This document shows positions 35,140 to 43,052 of a stretch of 64,000 nt of DNA, in pieces. A model generated the notes under the pieces. That model made no database searches. It saw only the letters and a list, made by a program, of their open reading frames with translations, and was not told where the DNA came from. Numbering within the stretch: position 1 is the stretch's first letter; each line of letters begins with the position of its first letter. The translations under genes were made by a program, and so were the position numbers. This stretch comes from Halocynthiibacter sp. SDUM655004 (GTDB taxonomy: Bacteria > Pseudomonadota > Alphaproteobacteria > Rhodobacterales > Rhodobacteraceae), in the NCBI RefSeq assembly GCF_026015885.1, contig NZ_JAPDUG010000002.1, positions 186,001 through 250,000 of the forward strand. Reading direction: 5' to 3'.

Positions 35140-35925
35140 TCAGCTCATGGCAGAGATTGCACGGCGCGCCAAAACCTTGATCAAGTGAGCGCGATATGCT
35201 GCGGTTCCGTGGATATCCGCAATTAGCCCGTCGTCGTCCGCTTCAAGAGCATCGATGCTCTCTGGAGCAAGACTGCTGTCCAATGCGGCTTCGGCCTCAC
35301 TCCAGCGAAACACACCTTCCTCGGCCGCTCCAGTCACCGCAACACGAACACCATCCGCGAATTTTGCAACAAAAACGCCGACCAATGCAAAACGAGAGGC
35401 AGGTTGCGCAAATTTCTGATAGCTCGCGACTTCAGGGATTGGGAAACGTACCTGTATGATGATCTCGCCTTCTTCAAGCGCAGTCTCGAACATGCCGAGG
35501 AAATAATCCGCTGCTGCGATCTCTCGGGTGTTTGTCTGGATCACTGCGCCGGATGCCAGCGCTGCCGCTGAATAGCATGCCGCCGGATCATTGTTGGCCA
35601 GCGTTCCGCCAATCGTTCCACGGTTGCGGACTGCTGGATCGCCAATCTGTCCGGCCAGAGCCGCAAGTGCCGGATAAGCGGATACAGATTTCGCAACCTC
35701 AGCGTGAGTCGTTGCCGCACCTATCGTAATCCACCCGTCTTTAGCGGAGACGCCCTTTAGCTCTGGAATTGATGTCAGGCTGATCAGACGCTCTGGAGCA
35801 GCGAGCCGCTGCTTTAGGGTTGGAATGAGTGTCTGCCCTCCCGCAAGGGCTTGGGCTTCTTCGTCTTTGAGGGCCTCGACCGCGTCTTCCAATGTCGTGG
35901 GGCGCTCAATGTCAAAACTATACAT
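35140..35925 (-). CDS. Molybdenum hydroxylase FAD-binding (medium) subunit
   Basis: The 261-residue product is the FAD subunit (CoxM/XdhB-type) of a xanthine dehydrogenase/CO dehydrogenase-family molybdenum hydroxylase. It shows the FAD-binding motifs ALAGGQTLIPTLKQRL near residue 27 and GGTLANNDPAACY near residue 105. It receives electrons through the 2Fe-2S subunit encoded 17 bases upstream. No large molybdopterin subunit gene adjoins either gene, which is unusual; see findings. Substrate cannot be inferred without the large subunit. Confidence 0.9.
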   Translation of the reverse strand: MYSFDIERPTTLEDAVEALKDEEAQALAGGQTLIPTLKQRLAAPERLISLTSIPELKGVSAKDGWITIGAATTHAEVAKSVSAYPALAALAGQIGDPAVRNRGTIGGTLANNDPAACYSAAALASGAVIQTNTREIAAADYFLGMFETALEEGEIIIQVRFPIPEVASYQKFAQPASRFALVGVFVAKFADGVRVAVTGAAEEGVFRWSEAEAALDSSLAPESIDALEADDDGLIADIHGTAAYRAHLIKVLARRAISAMS

Positions 35926-35942
35926 GTCTGGTCCCTCGTCGC

Positions 35943-36404
35943 TTATGCCGCTGCCGCAGCCTGAATGGCTTTGACAATGTTATGATACCCAGTGCACCGA
36001 CAGATATTGCCCTCAAGGTATTCACGGATGTCCTCTTCGCTTGGATCTGGGTTCTCTTTAAGAAGCGCTGCGGCTGACATCACCATCCCGGGCGTGCAAA
36101 ATCCACATTGAAGCCCGTGGTGTTCCTGAAATGCCGCCTGAATTTTACTCAGCGATCCATCGGCATTTGCCATACCTTCGATTGTTCGGACGTCCGTGCC
36201 ATCAGCTTCCACAGCGAACATCGTGCAGGATTTCACCGCAAGGCCATCCACATGCACCAAGCAGGCACCGCATTGGCTTGTATCGCAACCGATATGCGTT
36301 CCGGTCAGTCCAAGGTTTTCCCGCAGGAAATGAGACAAAAGCGTACGATCTTCCACCTCTGCGGATTTTGACTCGCCGTTCACCGATATGCTGATCTTGG
36401 TCAT
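35943..36404 (-). CDS. Molybdenum hydroxylase 2Fe-2S (small) subunit
   Basis: The 153-residue product carries both 2Fe-2S clusters of the family's small subunit: the plant-type cluster cysteines in [14 protein letters not shown] with a later KSCTMF, and the alpha-helical cluster in [11 protein letters not shown] and [12 protein letters not shown]. It relays electrons from the molybdenum site to the FAD subunit. It is followed by the FAD-subunit gene, and preceded by genes for a molybdopterin-binding protein and XdhC, all on the same strand. Confidence 0.93.
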   Translation of the reverse strand: MTKISISVNGESKSAEVEDRTLLSHFLRENLGLTGTHIGCDTSQCGACLVHVDGLAVKSCTMFAVEADGTDVRTIEGMANADGSLSKIQAAFQEHHGLQCGFCTPGMVMSAAALLKENPDPSEEDIREYLEGNICRCTGYHNIVKAIQAAAAA

Positions 36405-36512
36405 TGCGTCCCTCTCCTCAAATCCTCGACGTACTAAACCACGGCTTTCGCTGACTTAAAACCGCTTCTTTTGTCTGAATTACCAATTCCTGCGGCATTC
36501 ACAGAATGAATG

Positions 36513-37514
36513 TCATTCGCTTTCGGTTCGGCTTCGTGGATGCGGGCGGGTTGGAATTTCCTTGAGTAATCCGCCGACTCCCATCTTTGAGATATCCGAT
36601 TGCGTTACGTCGATCCCGCACAAAAGCCGCTCAAGCACCCAATCCGCGCCGTTCAAGGCTGGGCTGCGCGCACAGCCCGGAAGGCCGATCACGGGCTTAG
36701 GTCCGAGTGTTCCAAAGAACAGCAAATTGCCTGGATCAACCGGCATTCCATAGCACGTAACCTTGCCCCCTGCCTGCTTCAGCGCTGTGGGCGCAATGTC
36801 GTCGATATCTGAGGTTGCTGAGGCCGTCAGGATCAACAAGACCTCTTGTTTAGCAGCCTGCAGAGCCTCCGAAATTGCCTCGACATTGTGATCAATTCGC
36901 GGCCCGCGCGTGAGATGAACACCCAGCGTCTCGACACGTGCGCGCGTTGCTTCAAACCCCTTGTCGCTCTTCGCTTGGCCAACGGTCTCTATCATGCAGG
37001 CGGTGGAGTACACAGGCGTCTCTAGCCCGAGCCCACCTACCGCTATGTCCGCGACTTCCGCGATGTGGCTCTCTGCAACACCGTATGAAATGATCTTAAC
37101 AGTCGCGATCATCTGTCCTTTTGCGGCCCGCGCATAGGGCGGCGCTGTCGCCACTGTGATCATGGGGTCAATCGCATTCAGAGCATGAATTTTCGCCGCA
37201 TCAACTCGGGTGACTCCCGCTGCCTTGGCGAAAATGTTCACCCGCCCCGTACCAGCGTTGCTGAGCCTTAACTCATCGCATCCCTCAACAAGTGCCTCCG
37301 CCACACGCGTGGCCGCTGTGTTTTCGTCAAGGTCATGCGGACCAAGCCGCGCAACAGAGACTTCTTCGATACCAGCCTGTAAAAGCAAATCGATCTCTTT
37401 TTGCGTCAAAGTTATTCCCTTGCGCAGCCGTAATTCACCTGTGTCCCCAACGCTCACGGAATGCGCAAGAATAGCTCCAAGCGCCGTTTCGGTTGGGACT
37501 GGCCCGAACTTCAT
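36513..37514 (-). CDS. Molybdopterin-binding protein (MoeA/MoaB-like domain)
   Basis: A 333-residue protein with a MoeA-like N-terminal part (KFGPVPTETALGAILAHSV) and a MoCF/MoaB-type molybdopterin-binding domain near residues 180-310, including LTASATSDIDDIAPTALKQAGG and GLPGCARSPALNGADW. As I recall, homologues in related bacteria are often fused to a C-terminal MobA-like nucleotidyltransferase; here the protein ends soon after with RPHPRSRTESE, so that domain is absent. It overlaps xdhC by four bases and likely matures the molybdenum cofactor for the adjacent hydroxylase. Confidence 0.82.
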   Translation of the reverse strand: MKFGPVPTETALGAILAHSVSVGDTGELRLRKGITLTQKEIDLLLQAGIEEVSVARLGPHDLDENTAATRVAEALVEGCDELRLSNAGTGRVNIFAKAAGVTRVDAAKIHALNAIDPMITVATAPPYARAAKGQMIATVKIISYGVAESHIAEVADIAVGGLGLETPVYSTACMIETVGQAKSDKGFEATRARVETLGVHLTRGPRIDHNVEAISEALQAAKQEVLLILTASATSDIDDIAPTALKQAGGKVTCYGMPVDPGNLLFFGTLGPKPVIGLPGCARSPALNGADWVLERLLCGIDVTQSDISKMGVGGLLKEIPTRPHPRSRTESE

Positions 37515-38479
37515 GCGCCGTTCCTCAACACCGCGGTCACTTCCGCGAGGATAGCGAGCGCGATTTCTGTGGGTGTTCGCGCTTGGATGTTCAGCCCGAC
37601 AGGCCCGTGAATTCGGGCAATATCTTCGGCACTGAACCCTGCTTCACCCAACCGCTCGACCCGCTTTGCATGCGTGCGTTTGGATCCAAGCGAGCCAATA
37701 TAAAATACATTGGAATTTAGCGCGGCAATCAATGCGGGGTCGTCAATTTTTGGGTCATGTGAAAGCGTTACAACTGCTGTCCGGCTATCGAGCCCCCAAT
37801 TCTTGAGCGCGACATCTGGCCAGTCGTCGCATTCCAGCGTTTCCCCCGGAAACCTTTCTTCGCTCGCGAATGCCGCACGAGGGTCTATTATAAACGTATC
37901 GTATCCGGCCATCTTGGCCATCGGCACCAAAGCTTGAGCGATATGAACCGCGCCGATTATTGCCATGCGCAGCGGCGGGTTGTGAACAGCGACAAATGTT
38001 TCGCCATCCTCCTCAAATCCGGATTTATCGGCACGGAATCGCGCTGCATGAAGGGCCGGATCTTGTAGCTCTCCGCGCCCGTCAGCTCCAACGACATAGG
38101 CAATCGGCGCCCGCGTGGCGCGTTTTGCGACAAGTTCGGCCAAAATATCCTCAGAAAGGCTGCCACCAACCGGCTCGACCATCACACGGATTTTTCCGCC
38201 GCACGCCAAGCCAACTTCAAAAGCTGTTTCATCAGAGACGCCAAACTCCAGAATACGCCGCTTTCCGTCCTCAATCGCGTCAAGCGCTTCGGTGACAACC
38301 GCGCTTTCCACGCACCCCCCAGACACAGAGCCGGCAATACCAGCATCGCCCGATATAGCAAGTTGAGAGCCGACGGGGCGCGGCGCTGACCCCCAAGTCT
38401 CGACCACGGTTGCGAGCGCAGCCCCTTTACCTTGGCGATACCAAGCAAGTGCTGTTTCCGGAATTGCGTCGAAATCCAT
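37511..38479 (-). CDS. xdhC: XdhC/CoxF family cofactor-insertion protein
   Basis: XdhC proteins bind and modify (sulfurate) the molybdenum cofactor and insert it into xanthine dehydrogenase-type enzymes. The 322-residue product has the N-terminal XdhC/CoxI domain (SVSGGCVESAVV; CGGKIRVMVEP) and a C-terminal Rossmann domain (AIIGAVHIAQALVPMAKMAGY and IGSLGSKRTHAKR). It heads a four-gene molybdenum hydroxylase operon that lacks a catalytic subunit. Confidence 0.92.
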   Translation of the reverse strand: MDFDAIPETALAWYRQGKGAALATVVETWGSAPRPVGSQLAISGDAGIAGSVSGGCVESAVVTEALDAIEDGKRRILEFGVSDETAFEVGLACGGKIRVMVEPVGGSLSEDILAELVAKRATRAPIAYVVGADGRGELQDPALHAARFRADKSGFEEDGETFVAVHNPPLRMAIIGAVHIAQALVPMAKMAGYDTFIIDPRAAFASEERFPGETLECDDWPDVALKNWGLDSRTAVVTLSHDPKIDDPALIAALNSNVFYIGSLGSKRTHAKRVERLGEAGFSAEDIARIHGPVGLNIQARTPTEIALAILAEVTAVLRNGA

Positions 38480-38620
38480 GTGCGTAACCCTCTGGATGTT
38501 TATGACAGGTTGCCACCGCGCGCGCCCTATTCACAAGGGGAAATTCGGCACTCCACGACAAGGCAGCACCGCCGCAATCATAAGCAGCTTTTCGGACATT
38601 TTACCGAATTGCCACAGTTT

Positions 38621-38652
38621 CCCGATCAAAAAACCAAACTGCCCTGATCGGG
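38621..38652. repeat. Inverted repeat upstream of the 38690 gene
   Basis: CCCGATCA (38621-38628) and TGATCGGG (38645-38652), a perfect 8-bp inverted repeat with a 16-base spacer, 38 bases before the ATG at 38690. It could be an operator or a hairpin. No regulator is suggested. Confidence 0.4.
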
Positions 38653-38689
38653 CGTGGTATTCAGCCATTCATTCAGATAAGCCAAACAC

Positions 38690-38980
38690 ATGAGCGACGC
38701 AGAAAACACGCTTCCCACAGGCTGGGAACTTCCGGTAAATGCAGCGGCCCTAGAAACCGAACTCGCGGCAGAACTTGCCGAAGGACATCCGCTTTTTGGC
38801 CGAACGGCTGCCGCCGTTGCTCAAAGCTCTGAGTCCGACGAAGCGGTATTCTCATTCACAGGAGACAAGGACTTCATCGCCGTTGTTGCCCTGACTTGGG
38901 AAGAAGGCCCGATTTCTGGCCAACCCGAGTTTGAAGTCATTCCAGACCTTGCGGCCCTCGACGGTTTCTTCGACCAGTAA
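38690..38980 (+). CDS. Conserved hypothetical protein, small and acidic
   Basis: A 96-residue soluble acidic protein without cysteines, signal peptide or membrane segment. It starts MSDAENTLPTGWELPVNAAA, has a helical region LETELAAELAEGHPLFG and a strand-rich end. I recognise no family. It is divergent from xdhC and shares no obvious link with it. The coding call rests on codon-like composition and length; no strong ribosome site is visible. Confidence 0.55.
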   Translation: MSDAENTLPTGWELPVNAAALETELAAELAEGHPLFGRTAAAVAQSSESDEAVFSFTGDKDFIAVVALTWEEGPISGQPEFEVIPDLAALDGFFDQ

Positions 38981-39281
38981 GCCCCTTCTCATCGCGAAAT
39001 CACCTGACTGCGATTCGAGAATCCGAGCAGCGCGTCATTGGCGCGCTCAATTTCTTCGATCTGTTGGTGAGTGCCGCCTGAGATTAGACAAATTTTAGCA
39101 GATATCCCCCTCTGATTGGCCCGCTTTGCGCAACAAAGCGCCCATAAGTAAGCGGATTATCGCAAAGCGCACCCCTAGGTTGCAAAAAATATGCTGCAGC
39201 TTCCAATTTTTGCCAAATTGCGTTGTCATTAAGAGCAGGCACATCGCAAGGATCGCGATGCTCTGCTTTTAAGGACTATCA
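38981..39281. other. 301-base region with several hairpins, no certain gene
   Basis: Holds three elements able to pair in alternative ways: CGCTTTGCG (39122-39130), CAAAGCG (39134-39140) and CGCAAAGCG (39161-39169), followed by a terminator-like hairpin (39231-39270) just before the next gene. On the minus strand a 52-codon frame (39084-39242, GTG start) is open but has no ribosome site. I call no gene. See findings. Confidence 0.5.
39231..39270 (+). terminator. Terminator-like hairpin before the 39282 gene
   Basis: Arms AAGAGCAGG and CATCGC pair with GCGATG and TCTGCTTTT, with a small internal bulge and a seven-base loop, ending in TTTT. The hairpin ends one base before the AAGGAC ribosome site. 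It may end a small RNA or act as an attenuator. Confidence 0.45.
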
Positions 39282-40256
39282 ATGACTCACGACACACGCT
39301 CTCCACTGGACTCCGAAACCCAAGACTGGCTCGCCCGCCTTGAAGTTGACGGAGAGGATCGCGGGTATTTTGAACCCGTCGGACCAAACCACTCCGCCAT
39401 TTTGACGGACGAAAGCCCGACGCTTGTCGTGACGTTTGAAACCATCGCATCCGTTCGCAATCGCGGCAAAGGCGATAGTCCGCTTGGATTCCAGCTTGTG
39501 GCGGAAAATGGGTTTTCCAACCTCTGTATACTCGCCCATGGCGATACGTGGTTCCGTGACAAATACCTTTACGGCTATTTTGATCGGCTCATCGACGACG
39601 GTTTCTTCGAGGATTTTGACAACGTTGTTTTCTATGGCGCTGGCATGTGCGGCTATGCGGCGGCGGCATTTTCTGTTGCGGCCCCAGGTGCGACGGTTAT
39701 TGCGGTACAACCCCAAGCAACGCTTGATACCGAGTTCGCAGGTTGGGACAAACGATACCCAGCAGCAAGACGGTTGGATTTCACCGAGCGCTATGGCTTT
39801 GCCCCTGACATGCTCGAGGGCGCGGACCGCGCGTTTATTGTGTTTGATCCCGACGAAGAGTTCGATGCCATGCATGCATCCCTCTTTAACCGCTCAAACG
39901 TAGAGCTGTTGCGATGCCGTAATCTCGGTGCAAATATTCAGCAAAGCCTTGAAGAGATGAAGATTTTGCAGCCTTTGATCGACAAGGCATGCCAAGGTGA
40001 CTTCACTGCGCTCGACTTCTTCAAATTGTATCGCGCGCGGCGGGAGCATTTCCCCTATTTGCGACGCCTCAACACTCAAACGCAGGATGATGACCGCGAC
40101 TTCCTATCGCTCATGCTGTGTCAGAACGTTGTGTCGCGCCTGACTGCACCAAAGTTTGAGCGGCGCCTTCACGAAGTTGAAACCCGCCTTGGACGCCGCG
40201 CCAACAATTTACATCACCTGCATCCGGTCGCAGTGGATACGGCTACGACCGAGTAG
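39282..40256 (+). CDS. Alpha/beta-hydrolase-like protein, probably without the serine nucleophile
   Basis: A 324-residue soluble protein. Residues about 110-135 (VVFYGAGMCGYAAAAFS) look like the nucleophile elbow of esterase-like hydrolases (typically GxSMGGY), but the nucleophile position holds glycine and one of the following glycines is cysteine, so classical serine catalysis is unlikely. A PQATLD segment follows, as in those hydrolases. The C-terminal third is helical and charged. Relatives are sometimes labelled phosphoadenosine phosphosulfate reductase, a name I find unsupported since no such motifs are present. ATG 39282 follows AAGGAC. Function unknown. Confidence 0.7.
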   Translation: MTHDTRSPLDSETQDWLARLEVDGEDRGYFEPVGPNHSAILTDESPTLVVTFETIASVRNRGKGDSPLGFQLVAENGFSNLCILAHGDTWFRDKYLYGYFDRLIDDGFFEDFDNVVFYGAGMCGYAAAAFSVAAPGATVIAVQPQATLDTEFAGWDKRYPAARRLDFTERYGFAPDMLEGADRAFIVFDPDEEFDAMHASLFNRSNVELLRCRNLGANIQQSLEEMKILQPLIDKACQGDFTALDFFKLYRARREHFPYLRRLNTQTQDDDRDFLSLMLCQNVVSRLTAPKFERRLHEVETRLGRRANNLHHLHPVAVDTATTE

Positions 40257-40270
40257 CGCGCTGCCCCAAA

Positions 40271-40882
40271 TCAAAGTCCGCCTGCTTCGCAGATGAATTT
40301 GGCAACCTCGGGAACGCCCTTGCCCGATTTGAGCGCCGCCATCACGAACGGCAGGTCTCCGCGTGCGGATGTTGCGTCTGCCTCGAGCTGTGCGGTGTCT
40401 ACGCCAACGTAAGGTGCGAGGTCCGTTTTGTTAATAATCAAGAGGTCCGACCGCGTAAGCCCAGGCCCCTTTTTGCGCGGAATATCCTGCCCTGCGGCGG
40501 TGTCGATCACATAGAGGGTCAGGTCTGCAAGTTCAGGGCTGAATGTTGCGGCAAGATTATCTCCGCCGCTCTCTATCAATACGATATCAAGGTCAGGGAA
40601 GGCTTCGCGCAAGTCAGCAACCGCAGCGAGGTTGATGCTTGCATCCTCTCGGATCGCTGTGTGCGGGCAACCACCGGTTTCAACCCCGCGAATGCGGGCC
40701 TCTGGCAAGACCTGCGCCCGCATGAGCGCTTCTGCATCCTCACGCGTATAGATATCATTGGTGATCACAGCGACCGAATAGGACTTGGTCAATTCACGAC
40801 ACAACATCTCTGTCAGCGTGGTTTTGCCTGCGCCCACAGGCCCGCCGATTCCAACGCGCAATGGTCCGTTTGGCGATGTCAT
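40271..40882 (-). CDS. ureG: Urease accessory GTPase UreG
   Basis: UreG is the GTPase of the urease maturation complex; GTP hydrolysis drives nickel delivery. The 203-residue product has the P-loop [11 protein letters not shown], the nickel-binding [15 protein letters not shown] motif with its Cys-Pro-His, and the guanine-specificity NKTDLA. It is the last gene of the urease cluster, 19 bases after ureF. Confidence 0.97.
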   Translation of the reverse strand: MTSPNGPLRVGIGGPVGAGKTTLTEMLCRELTKSYSVAVITNDIYTREDAEALMRAQVLPEARIRGVETGGCPHTAIREDASINLAAVADLREAFPDLDIVLIESGGDNLAATFSPELADLTLYVIDTAAGQDIPRKKGPGLTRSDLLIINKTDLAPYVGVDTAQLEADATSARGDLPFVMAALKSGKGVPEVAKFICEAGGL

Positions 40883-40901
40883 CCTCTAATCTCCTTCAGC
40901 A

Positions 40902-41525
40902 TCATGTCTTGAATATGCGAACGTCTTGGGTTTCGTGCTGCATCGCGGCCATATCTGCGCCAAATGCAGCGGAAGCAATATCGTCCAACGCGGCCGTACT
41001 TGCGGCGGTGGCAATATCTGTGATTGTCGCGTGCAGTGCAGAAAGTACCTGCTGCCCCTCGGTTTGGCCAAGCGGAATAAAACGCACCCCGACACTCACG
41101 AGATTCGACGCGAAGGCGTGTAGATAGAGCGAAGCAACTTCCACTGGACCAAGGCTCAACGAACGCGCCGCGATACCTACCGCAACCGGCAGAGGCGCCG
41201 CTGCGAACTCGGCCCCGGTAATTGCGTTAACTGTTTCAACAAACGCCCTGCCCTGCGCCTCGCTTTCTTCAAGGCGCTCTTTGCTTGCGGCTAGCGCGCG
41301 GGCAAGATCGGCAACCTCCGCGCCTTTGAGACTTTGGCACAAAAGGATCGCATCAACGCGCCCAGCGCCGTGTTGCAATACGTCTTTGATCCAACGCTCC
41401 AACTCAGAGGCTGTACGCACGTCGCCCTGCACAACGGTAGTTTCCAATCCGTGGGAATACGCAAAGCTGCCCAACGGAAATGCAGGCGAGAGCCACTGCG
41501 TCAAAGAAAGGAGATCAGCAGTCAC
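40902..41525 (-). CDS. ureF: Urease accessory protein UreF
   Basis: UreF forms, with UreD and UreG, the complex that carbamylates and loads nickel into urease. The 207-residue product has the family start LLSLTQWLSPAFPLGSFAYS and an all-helical composition. Its GTG start at 41525 overlaps the ureE stop (GTGA), so the two are coupled. Confidence 0.94.
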   Translation of the reverse strand: MTADLLSLTQWLSPAFPLGSFAYSHGLETTVVQGDVRTASELERWIKDVLQHGAGRVDAILLCQSLKGAEVADLARALAASKERLEESEAQGRAFVETVNAITGAEFAAAPLPVAVGIAARSLSLGPVEVASLYLHAFASNLVSVGVRFIPLGQTEGQQVLSALHATITDIATAASTAALDDIASAAFGADMAAMQHETQDVRIFKT

Positions 41526-42109
41526 GTCTCGTCTTTCTTGTTTGAATGGCCGTGATGGTGATGATGGTCGTGCTTATGATCATGGCGGTGGTCATGCGAG
41601 TGGTCATGCTCATGCGCATGGTCAGCAGGCCCATGGCTATGGCCGAAAGTCCGCCCATAACCATATGCGCCACCTTCAGGCGTAAAGGGCTCAGTCACCT
41701 CGTCCAGAGTTGCGCCGAGTTGGCGAAGCATATCCGCGAGCACATGATCATACAGAATAAGTAGCCGCGCCTTTTCAATCTGACAGGGCGTATGACGGTT
41801 ACCAATATGCCATGCTAAACGAGGCAAATCAGCTCCAGACACAGCCAAAAGCTGCTCCGACGCTGCTTTGACAGCAACGCGTCGGCCATCTTCCAGTATC
41901 AGAATGTCATTGTGATCGAGATTGGTCACTTCCGGCAGGTCGAGCAATACAGTCTCGCCATCCGTAGTGATAAGCCGTTTGCGCCTCAGTAGTCGCCCTT
42001 CATAGGGGAGCTCGACAATGTCATCAAACGGTACGTTTTCGCCTTTGCTTCGTTCGAAACGGTAGCACTTCGTCGGGGAAAACTTTGGTTGGTGCAGCGG
42101 TGCGCTCAT
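41522..42109 (-). CDS. ureE: Urease accessory nickel chaperone UreE
   Basis: UreE supplies nickel to the urease maturation complex. The 195-residue product has the UreE N- and C-domains (HNDILILEDGRRVAVKAA; AWHIGNRHTPCQI with the conserved nickel histidine) and a histidine-rich tail with 17 histidines in the last about 40 residues, which would store many nickel ions. ATG 42109 lies in the middle of a 20-base perfect palindrome (42099-42118). An upstream extension to 42214 overlaps DUF1127 coding sequence and is rejected. Confidence 0.95.
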   Translation of the reverse strand: MSAPLHQPKFSPTKCYRFERSKGENVPFDDIVELPYEGRLLRRKRLITTDGETVLLDLPEVTNLDHNDILILEDGRRVAVKAASEQLLAVSGADLPRLAWHIGNRHTPCQIEKARLLILYDHVLADMLRQLGATLDEVTEPFTPEGGAYGYGRTFGHSHGPADHAHEHDHSHDHRHDHKHDHHHHHGHSNKKDET

Positions 42110-42118
42110 GAGCGCACC
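42099..42118. promoter_or_regulatory. Perfect palindrome over the ureE start codon
   Basis: GGTGCGCTCATGAGCGCACC, 20 bases, reads the same on both strands. In the ureE mRNA it gives an 8-bp stem with the loop CATG, so the AUG lies in the loop and the AGG of the ribosome site is in the stem. Confidence 0.6.
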
Positions 42119-42158
42119 TGCTGGATTTGGTAAGACGCTGCGCGCCTCGGTGGCAGGC

Positions 42159-42365
42159 TTAAAGGCCAGCCACGCGGCGTGCGATTTCGTCGCGACGGAT
42201 GCCGATATCTGCAAGCTGACGATCGCTCAGCGCTTCCAGTTCTTGTGCGTCGGCAGCAAGCTTGCGAGCTTCTGCGAATGATGTGAAACCGTTTTGAACG
42301 CCTTGGATCAGAGCAGAGAAGATCGAAGGTTTTGCATCGTATTTCTGTGTAGCAACATATGCCAT
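42159..42365 (-). CDS. DUF1127 small protein
   Basis: A 68-residue protein ending in the DUF1127 motif LSDRQLADIGIRRDEIARRV, an arginine-rich helix pair. Small DUF1127 proteins in Alphaproteobacteria have been linked to RNA-related regulation and stress, but this one has no assigned role. ATG 42365 follows AGGAGA; the frame upstream to 42410 is not needed. It lies between ureC and ureE on the same strand, about 50 bases before ureE, so it may be co-transcribed with it. Confidence 0.88.
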   Translation of the reverse strand: MAYVATQKYDAKPSIFSALIQGVQNGFTSFAEARKLAADAQELEALSDRQLADIGIRRDEIARRVAGL

Positions 42366-42570
42366 GGTATTTCTCCTGTTCAGTCGAGAAGTTTCCTGTT
42401 TCTCGACCAATCATATGTGCAATGCTGCACCGCAGAACAACCCACACCTCGGCAAACCGGCCATGCATTTTTTGCAACCCCCCAGACATTAACCCTTTAT
42501 TTACTGCATGTATTTGCATTTCTTTAACCGACTCGCTTGATGATTGAGGGCATAGCTGCTGGAGAAACCA

Positions 42571-42909
42571 ATGCTGGAAACATATCCCTCTGCTGATCGG
42601 CTTGCCGCGCTGCGCGACCGAATTGGCACCCTCAAAGAAGAAGAAATGCGCTTGAGTTTGCGCTTTATCCAAGAGCGTGACACGCGCGTTTTCAAGGGGC
42701 GTCGCTGCGACGTCCTTGTTGAGCACGAAGAATCCCGCGAGTTCGATCCCGGGCGCCTCCCCGCGGAAATACGGCGTGATCCGCACTACTGGACAACACG
42801 CTTTCGCACCCACATCAAGGTCCGCAAACGCTTCAAACCAAGCGACGACATGTCTATTGGGCACGGCGAGGTGATTGATCTGACCAAACAAGGCGGCGTC
42901 TATTGCTAG
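42571..42909 (+). CDS. Conserved hypothetical protein, opposite strand within the urease cluster
   Basis: A 112-residue basic, charged protein. It begins MLETYPSADRLAALRDRIGT, has a likely helix (residues 5-35, KEEEMRLSLRFIQERD) and ends GEVIDLTKQGGVYC with a terminal cysteine. GGAG lies about seven bases before the ATG. I know no family. It is divergent from the DUF1127 gene and convergent with ureC. Confidence 0.6.
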   Translation: MLETYPSADRLAALRDRIGTLKEEEMRLSLRFIQERDTRVFKGRRCDVLVEHEESREFDPGRLPAEIRRDPHYWTTRFRTHIKVRKRFKPSDDMSIGHGEVIDLTKQGGVYC

Positions 42910-43052
42910 CTGTACAGCAGGCCTGTCTTCCTGTGTAACTGTGCTCTGATAATCCGAGTGCGCTGCGCAAACAGGGTCAAAGGCACCAATTGCGTGTCTT
43001 TGACCTTCCTGCGCTCGTTTCGCAAGGTTTTGCCATTGTGTTAGAGCAACCA

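Noticed and set aside
39084-39242. A 52-codon minus-strand frame starting GTG in the gap before 39282
   Set aside because: It reads somewhat protein-like, but has no ribosome site, no recognised family and overlaps hairpins that explain the sequence equally well.
42485-42530. TTAACC repeats resembling CtrA half-sites upstream of the DUF1127 gene
   Set aside because: The two copies are about 40 bases apart, not the spacing of a full CtrA site.
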